Of a DNA stretch of 64,000 nt, positions 59,771 to 64,000 are shown piece after piece; within the stretch, counting starts at the first letter, position 1; each line of letters begins with the position of its first letter. The stretch lies in contig JAPOXR010000023.1 in NCBI GenBank assembly GCA_026706985.1, forward strand, positions 1 through 64,000, given 5' to 3'. The notes under the pieces are model-generated. The model did not search any database. It was not told the DNA's origin and saw nothing but the letters and a program-made list of their open reading frames with translations. A program made the position numbers and the translations under genes. The stretch is from Paracoccaceae bacterium. Its GTDB lineage: Bacteria > Pseudomonadota > Alphaproteobacteria > Rhodobacterales > Rhodobacteraceae.

Positions 59771-60118
59771 TCAATGTCCCGGCGCGGCGAAATCTCCGCC
59801 CGATCGCCAGATTTTCCTATTCTTGCATTGCGGGCAGATGCGGTTACCCGATCCTTCGGAGAAAAACATATGCCGGCAGCTCATGCAGTGCCGGGCCGAG
59901 CCGCTTCTCTTGGCTTTCGCAAGATATTGATCATTCCAATAGGGGCGGGTTGTCAGTCCAAGACGGCAGGCTTTGATGGTGACCGATTTCCGCGAACGCC
60001 CGATGCTGCGGGCGATCTTCGCGAATGATCTGTCCTGCTTCCATTGAGTGATCAGCGACCGGACTTCTTCATCCGTCCATTCAATTCCGTTGAGATGACG
60101 ATCACGCTTCTTCCGCAT
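59771..60118 (-). CDS. GcrA-like/SANT-type DNA-binding protein with zinc ribbon
   Basis: A 115-residue protein. N-terminal HTH of the GcrA/SANT type, GIEWTDEEVRSLITQWKQDR, SFAKIARSIGRSRKSVTIKA, CRLGL (GcrA typically W(T)exrve.L..lw..G.sasqIA..LG.vtrnaVigK..RLGL), then a basic linker and a C-terminal zinc ribbon CMSCRHMFFSEGSGNRICPQC. Start placed at 60118 (MRKKRDRHLNG); the open frame extends upstream. GcrA of Caulobacter binds RNA polymerase and senses GANTC methylation. A cluster of seven GANTC sites lies 250-390 bases upstream. Probably a regulator of the phage-like region. Confidence 0.7.
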   Translation of the reverse strand: MRKKRDRHLNGIEWTDEEVRSLITQWKQDRSFAKIARSIGRSRKSVTIKACRLGLTTRPYWNDQYLAKAKRSGSARHCMSCRHMFFSEGSGNRICPQCKNRKIWRSGGDFAAPGH

Positions 60119-60372
60119 CCGCAGTCTCCATTGCAAATTGGCATCCACATATGAAAACAAATTAAGAACAAATCGGCAATTAATAGAGGTTACAGAAATT
60201 GCCATGCTCGGGCTTCAGACCAAATCCCGGCGCGTCCGAGTTGCCGCAGCGACCACCGCCGCCCCAATCCGGGCGCAGATTTCCACGCCATTACTTTGTC
60301 CGGTGCGGATGTCTGCCTCTGATTTTTCTCATTCCTCTGTGAATGGGACAGGGTCCACGGTCACTTGCAACG

Positions 60373-60507
60373 GAGTCTCGGTTATGTGGGTATATTCAGG
60401 GCTTGTCTGTAGCGAGTCGAAATGATTGGACTCGTGAGTCGAAATACTGGACTCGGGCGCGAACATAACAGCAACATTCGCCTGATTTGAGTCCAATAAT
60501 TCGACTC
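60373..60507. promoter_or_regulatory. cluster of GANTC palindromes between divergent/tandem phage-like genes
   Basis: Seven GANTC sites lie in 135 bases: 60373, 60414, 60429, 60436, 60450, 60489 and 60503. Six of them form three palindromic units with GAGTC...GACTC ends: 60414-60433 (GAGTCGAAATGATTGGACTC), 60436-60454 (GAGTCGAAATACTGGACTC) and 60489-60507 (GAGTCCAATAATTCGACTC). Inner bases are also symmetric (GAGTCSAAT..). By chance about half a GANTC site would be expected in this length. The units could be operators, iterons or methylation-controlled elements. No gene occupies 60119-60632; the rest of that gap shows nothing further. Confidence 0.75.
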
Positions 60508-60632
60508 GCCTGTCCGGATTTAAACAGCGAAAAAACGCCTGAAAAATACCTCGCCGCCCCGCCCGGACAAACCCGGACCAGGCCGTCCGCCGGAAAAAGC
60601 GGGCCGGCAAGTCCCTTTAGAAGTCCGGCCGG

Positions 60633-62039
60633 TCACGCATCCTGCACCGGCGGTATCTCCTGCCCCGGCGTCAGTTCGACTTTGATCCCGGCCGGTCCGC
60701 ACAGGTTGCGTGCGGCCACCTCGATGACCGCCGCCTCGGTGACCGACGCATCGAGCGTCACCCGGATTTCATGAGCATCGGCATCATTCGACGGCACATA
60801 GATCCTGGAGGTTGATTTCAGCGGCTTGCCCGATGTCTTTCCGGTCACGCTGCTGCCCGTCAGGGACACTTTTCCGGGCACCGTCACCCCCTCCGGATGG
60901 AATGCGCGGATCTTCACCTCCCGCCCGGACACCTGCGGTGCGGAAGCGGGATTGGACAGCTTGACGATGGCGGTGCCGACCCGCCACCACGGCGTGTTGG
61001 CCGCCGACACACCGTTGATCGCCTGCACCGCCGCAGTGTGTGCCGATTTCGCCTCACCCGCCGTCGCCGCCCTCTCGATATTGATGCCGCCGAGCGCGCA
61101 CCGTTTCGCCACCTCGGTGAGCGCTTTGTCCATGTCGATGCATGCCGCCCAATTGTCGATCGCCTGTTGGGACAGCGCGCCCTTGATACGCTTCTGAGCG
61201 CCCGTGGCAGTGGATTCCAGGCGCTCGACCAGGACGATGCGGAGCGTCTGTAGATCCGATGGCAGGGAGTCCGGGTTGTGATCGGCCAGCCTCTTTTTCA
61301 GCAGCGCCTCAAAGCCGAAAATGTCATTGTGCAGCTTTGTCGCGATTTCCGCGCGCTCGCGCATCGTCTTCGATGTGTCGTCCACCTGGCGCTCGCGGGC
61401 ATAGAGCTCTGACACCAGATCGTTGTGGACTGTCTCGACTGTATTTTCCCTCGCGGCCGCCGCGTCGAGTATTTCCTGGATTTCCGCGTGGCTCCAGACT
61501 GATTTCACGCGCCCTCCGACTTCACGCAGACTCACCGGCGGCAGTCTGTGCCCTGCGACGGCGGCGGTGCCGAAAAGGTGGATCAGTCCCGTCAGATGAT
61601 CAATGCCCTCGCCGATCACCAGCTCATCACCGCCGACCGTCAGGCTTTCGCTGTCAGTGATCCGTGACAGCGCTTCCCTGAATCCGGCGGACACTTCCGC
61701 GATTCTGTGCCGCCGCCCGGCATAGTAGACGGTGATCTCCAGGAGTTTTTCCCATGTCGGTTTCGGCGATGCGTCGGGATCCGCCGCACCCCTGCCGAGA
61801 TCCCGTCTGAACTGCCTGTGCGGGTAACGGTTAAATCGTAACTCGTCCATGTGCGCCGGAAGCGGATTCCACGGGTAGGCCTCCCACTCCGATTCCGAAA
61901 ACCATGCTCTTTCGTCTGTCGGCACTCCGGCGCGCCGGGGATGCAGATCAAATGGCAGGGCTATTCTGGGAAACGGCCAGTTGCCCGGAATCGACCAGAT
62001 CGGCGTGGTCAGCAGCCGGAAAGGGGTTTTGTCAGTCAT
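60633..62039 (-). CDS. uncharacterised phage-associated protein (468 aa)
   Basis: I do not recognise a family. The N-terminal 130 residues are rich in Pro, Trp and Arg (WSIPGNWPFPRIALPFDLHPRRAGVP, WYPWNPLP-like stretches). A middle helical section (residues 220-310: ERQVDDTSKTMRERAEIATK, LHNDIFGFEALLKKRL) includes a likely coiled coil, and the C-terminal 100 residues look beta-rich and Ig- or carbohydrate-binding-like (VKIRAFHPEGVTVPGKVSLT, then EIRVTLDASVTEAAVIEVAA). It overlaps the oxygenase gene by 8 bases and lies in the same direction as the tail gene, so it is probably a virion or tail-associated component. The stop is preceded by VQDA. Confidence 0.6.
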   Translation of the reverse strand: MTDKTPFRLLTTPIWSIPGNWPFPRIALPFDLHPRRAGVPTDERAWFSESEWEAYPWNPLPAHMDELRFNRYPHRQFRRDLGRGAADPDASPKPTWEKLLEITVYYAGRRHRIAEVSAGFREALSRITDSESLTVGGDELVIGEGIDHLTGLIHLFGTAAVAGHRLPPVSLREVGGRVKSVWSHAEIQEILDAAAARENTVETVHNDLVSELYARERQVDDTSKTMRERAEIATKLHNDIFGFEALLKKRLADHNPDSLPSDLQTLRIVLVERLESTATGAQKRIKGALSQQAIDNWAACIDMDKALTEVAKRCALGGINIERAATAGEAKSAHTAAVQAINGVSAANTPWWRVGTAIVKLSNPASAPQVSGREVKIRAFHPEGVTVPGKVSLTGSSVTGKTSGKPLKSTSRIYVPSNDADAHEIRVTLDASVTEAAVIEVAARNLCGPAGIKVELTPGQEIPPVQDA

Positions 62040-62646
62040 CGCAGGTTATCCTCTGATTGATGTTGAAACTCACCGAAATCCGCAGTGAATCATCGCTGTG
62101 CGTCTCGACACGGTGCGACAGCCAGCCGGGAAAGAGAATGATGTCTCCCTCTGTGGATTTCAAAGAAACATACGACAGGGAGTGCGGCGGCAGGTCGACA
62201 CTGTCATCGAGCAGAGCCTGGAAAGACCCGCGCCCGGCACGGGGATCCTCCATTGTCAGGCTGGATCCGGCGCACACATAGTAGACGCCGGATATATGGC
62301 TGTTAGGGTGGATGTGGGATTTGTTGTAGCCGCCCCGCGGCAGGACATTGGACCACATCGATGAAAGCACGGCATCGGTGCCGCTCTTGAATCCTGAATT
62401 TCTGAAAACCGCGTCGGCGAGCTGGAGGATCGCATCCCGCAGAAACCGCGCCTCCGGCCAATCAAGCATCCCCTTGTCGGAGTGCCAGGCGCCGGAAGCG
62501 GAGTCGTTGCTTCTGATCACGCCGCGGGGATCGGCATCACGCTCCGCGAGTATCCGGGCGCGCAGAACCGGGTTATATAATTCTGATTCAGGCACCGAGG
62601 CACGCCAGACCGGCGACGGGAAAAGGTAAGTCCTGGATAGTTTCAT
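62032..62646 (-). CDS. putative 2OG-Fe(II) oxygenase
   Basis: A 204-residue protein of the 2-oxoglutarate/Fe(II) dioxygenase type common in phages and marine bacteria (TIGR02466-like). The metal-binding His appears in GGYNKSHIHPNSHISGVYYV (HxH... region, about residues 112-131), and the distal His and Arg in LFPGWLSHRVETHSDDSLRISVSFNI (about 172-197), giving HxD/H...H...R. N-terminal MKLSRTYLFPSPVWRASVPE. Start at 62646 gives a 4-base ATGA overlap with the tail gene; the longer frame above is antisense-like. It may hydroxylate protein or nucleic acid of the virion or host (inference). Confidence 0.8.
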   Translation of the reverse strand: MKLSRTYLFPSPVWRASVPESELYNPVLRARILAERDADPRGVIRSNDSASGAWHSDKGMLDWPEARFLRDAILQLADAVFRNSGFKSGTDAVLSSMWSNVLPRGGYNKSHIHPNSHISGVYYVCAGSSLTMEDPRAGRGSFQALLDDSVDLPPHSLSYVSLKSTEGDIILFPGWLSHRVETHSDDSLRISVSFNINQRITCDD

Positions 62647-64000
62647 TCCTGGCCCTCGTAATACATCCACTCGGTGACGTTCTCGCGCTGGGCGATGCTG
62701 GGCAGTCGGCGGGACACAAATACGGCGGTCTGCAGCGCCGCCGCGAAAGTCAGCGTCGTGTCCTCGTCGATCGTGACGACGACATCGCCGCCTCCGGAAC
62801 GCCACCTCAATATCCAGAGTCCGGCGCCTGCGCCGAGCACATCATCGCGGTTGAAATTACTCCGGACGGCGACCGTGCCGGAGTCCGTGATTGACTTGGA
62901 AAAAACCGTGGCCTCCTGGACCCTGAATCCGGTCGCCTGCGAAATCCAGACAGCGCCGTCTCCGCCGTCCTCGCCCTCATCGAAATTTCCATTGCCGCCC
63001 TCGCCGCCCTCGCCGACCGATACGATCCTGATGGACGGCGACTCGAAATCGTCGAGATCAATAACGGTCGTGGCGTATTCGCCGGCTTCGGCGGGATAGG
63101 CCGGAATGTTCGACGCTTTTTCGTCCTCGAAAGCATTCCCGTCACTCCACCAGGAATAGCCGCTGTTTCCGCCCTTGCCGTCCGGATTCCTGACGCTGCC
63201 CTCACCTATTCGTATGGCACGCGCTTCGGGTCCGTGCTGCTGATCGCGGAAAACCCCGCCGACCGCGCGCAGCGTGTATTCGACGGTCGAGCCGTCCAGC
63301 ACCTCAACAACCGTCGCGCCGCCGTCCTCGCCGTTGGTGATCCCTCTCCGGTCGCCCGCGTTGGTGCCGCCGCCGCCGCTGCCGCCGCCGATCGCGGCGA
63401 TAGCCACCCTGTCAGCATTGGCGGCCAGCGCGACAGTCCCCGCCGATGTGTGCTTTGTCTCCGCGCCATAGATACCGGTCGCGATTTTCAGTTCGGGATT
63501 CTGAATAACCAGGCCTCGCTCCGACAGCACGATTTCCTCGCGGACTCCGGCGACCTGCACCGAGGTGGCGAGAGCGAATCCTGTCGCTGACCGTCCGAAA
63601 TATATCCCGTCTCCCAGATCGTCGGATTCCACCTTCCCGTGCAGGAAAGACGCTGTTTCGCTGTTCAGAATGAGCCGTCCGTCAACGTTGAGATTCCGCG
63701 CCCGTATCGCCTCGCCGATGTCGGCGTTGCGCACCTGGAGATCGAGCGCCGCCAGATTTTCGAAAAACGCGTTCCGGGCCGTGATGGCCTTATCGCCGAT
63801 CACCTCGGAGCCGATCCACGGAAACGCGCGCCGCCATGCGGTTCCCGACCACTCCCAGGTCGAGGTGAATGACCGTGACACGGCGCTGCCGCCCTGCGTC
63901 ACCGTGTAGGCGCGGCGGAACGTGACTTTGTCGCCGTCGGCCGGCGACCCCGGAACGGCGCCGTCGGCGAGTCCTGTCAGCGCCGCCGGCAGATCCGCGC
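62643..64000 (-). CDS. tail tip/host-specificity (J-like) protein, C-terminal part
   Basis: An open frame of at least 452 codons that continues past the right end of the window, so only its C-terminus is seen. Features typical of tail-tip proteins: SFTSTWEWSGTAWRRAFPWI, then IGDKAITARNAFFENLAALD, LQVRNADIGEAIRARNLNVD, GRLILNSETASFL (the DUF-type segment found in J-like central fibre proteins), glycine-rich loops (AAIGGGSGGGGTNAGD) and a C-terminal beta-rich domain. Upstream of 63902 the frame remains open and continues the same kind of sequence (GLADGAVPGSPADGDKVTFR). It heads a coupled set with the oxygenase and the unknown protein. Confidence 0.75.
   Translation of the reverse strand, partial: ADLPAALTGLADGAVPGSPADGDKVTFRRAYTVTQGGSAVSRSFTSTWEWSGTAWRRAFPWIGSEVIGDKAITARNAFFENLAALDLQVRNADIGEAIRARNLNVDGRLILNSETASFLHGKVESDDLGDGIYFGRSATGFALATSVQVAGVREEIVLSERGLVIQNPELKIATGIYGAETKHTSAGTVALAANADRVAIAAIGGGSGGGGTNAGDRRGITNGEDGGATVVEVLDGSTVEYTLRAVGGVFRDQQHGPEARAIRIGEGSVRNPDGKGGNSGYSWWSDGNAFEDEKASNIPAYPAEAGEYATTVIDLDDFESPSIRIVSVGEGGEGGNGNFDEGEDGGDGAVWISQATGFRVQEATVFSKSITDSGTVAVRSNFNRDDVLGAGAGLWILRWRSGGGDVVVTIDEDTTLTFAAALQTAVFVSRRLPSIAQRENVTEWMYYEGQE

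Noticed and set aside
59029-59976. 315-codon plus-strand open frame
   Set aside because: Antisense to the primase gene, no recognisable domain.
1-64000. CRISPR arrays
   Set aside because: No set of regularly spaced 20-40 base direct repeats was seen; the GANTC palindromes at 60.4 kb are too short and irregular.
1-64000. tRNA and rRNA genes
   Set aside because: Searched by eye for TTCRANNY-type T-loops with matching acceptor stems and for rRNA signature sequences; the few TTCGAAT hits lie inside protein genes and lack cloverleaf partners.

Overview
The window reads as one stretch of an alphaproteobacterial chromosome of moderately high G+C. The signs are densely packed operons with 4-base start/stop overlaps, several GTG/TTG starts, a large share of ABC uptake systems, hydantoinase/oxoprolinase genes, a GcrA-like regulator and a cluster of GANTC sites (the CcrM methylation motif of Alphaproteobacteria). 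No rRNA, tRNA or CRISPR array was seen. The species cannot be named from the sequence alone. The general look is a heterotroph with a broad appetite for nitrogenous organic compounds and an accessory-rich, partly decaying genome.

Layout. 0-5 kb (minus strand): gene fragments, a PfkB sugar kinase with a TIM-barrel isomerase, and a complete cobalt-type nitrile hydratase operon (alpha, beta, accessory). 5.2-11 kb (plus): an opine/imino-acid-type operon made of a three-part flavin dehydrogenase (its [2Fe-2S] subunit is frameshifted) and a polar amino acid ABC transporter. 11-19 kb: an accessory patch holding a beheaded HNH nuclease of the phosphorothioate-DNA-recognising type, HipBA, recombinase and IS21 scars, an RloA/RloB (AbiL-like) defence pair between imperfect direct repeats, an FAD oxidase, VapBC, and fused fragments of HigA and hydantoinase B. 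19-24.4 kb: an EamA exporter and a complete ugpBAEC glycerol-3-phosphate-type ABC operon. 25-27.7 kb: AbiEi/AbiEii followed by broken SIR2 and RES-domain genes and the last 29 codons of a second FAD oxidase.

27.8-43.6 kb is the metabolic centrepiece: a plus-strand run of 14 tightly spaced genes beginning with an XRE-cupin regulator, then a five-gene oligopeptide-type ABC transporter, a GAF protein, hydantoinase A, hydantoinase B, an Asp/Glu/hydantoin racemase, a second hydantoinase B, a dihydropyrimidinase-type hydantoinase, an alpha/beta hydrolase and an agmatinase-type ureohydrolase. The most economical reading is uptake and ring-opening of a cyclic ureide or lactam, followed by nitrogen release. 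43.9-45.9 kb is recQ. 46.5-53.8 kb is a polyamine/betaine-type ABC transporter run together with a DmdA/GcvT-type folate-dependent demethylase, a VOC protein and an acyl-CoA synthetase. 53.8-54.5 kb holds a dead IS630 transposase, and 54.7-57.9 kb a 1078-residue Calx-beta autotransporter-like surface protein. From 58.6 kb to the window end, minus-strand genes (primase, GcrA-like regulator, unknown protein, 2OG-Fe(II) oxygenase, tail-tip-like protein) form part of a prophage or phage-derived island that runs off the right edge.

Two recurring themes stand out. First, each of the four ABC operons has a GC-rich hairpin directly after the substrate-binding-protein gene, a layout that would give more binding protein than permease. 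Second, fragments of catabolic genes found intact elsewhere in the window (FAD oxidase, hydantoinase B) lie stranded beside toxin-antitoxin and defence genes, which suggests repeated duplication, recombination and decay.
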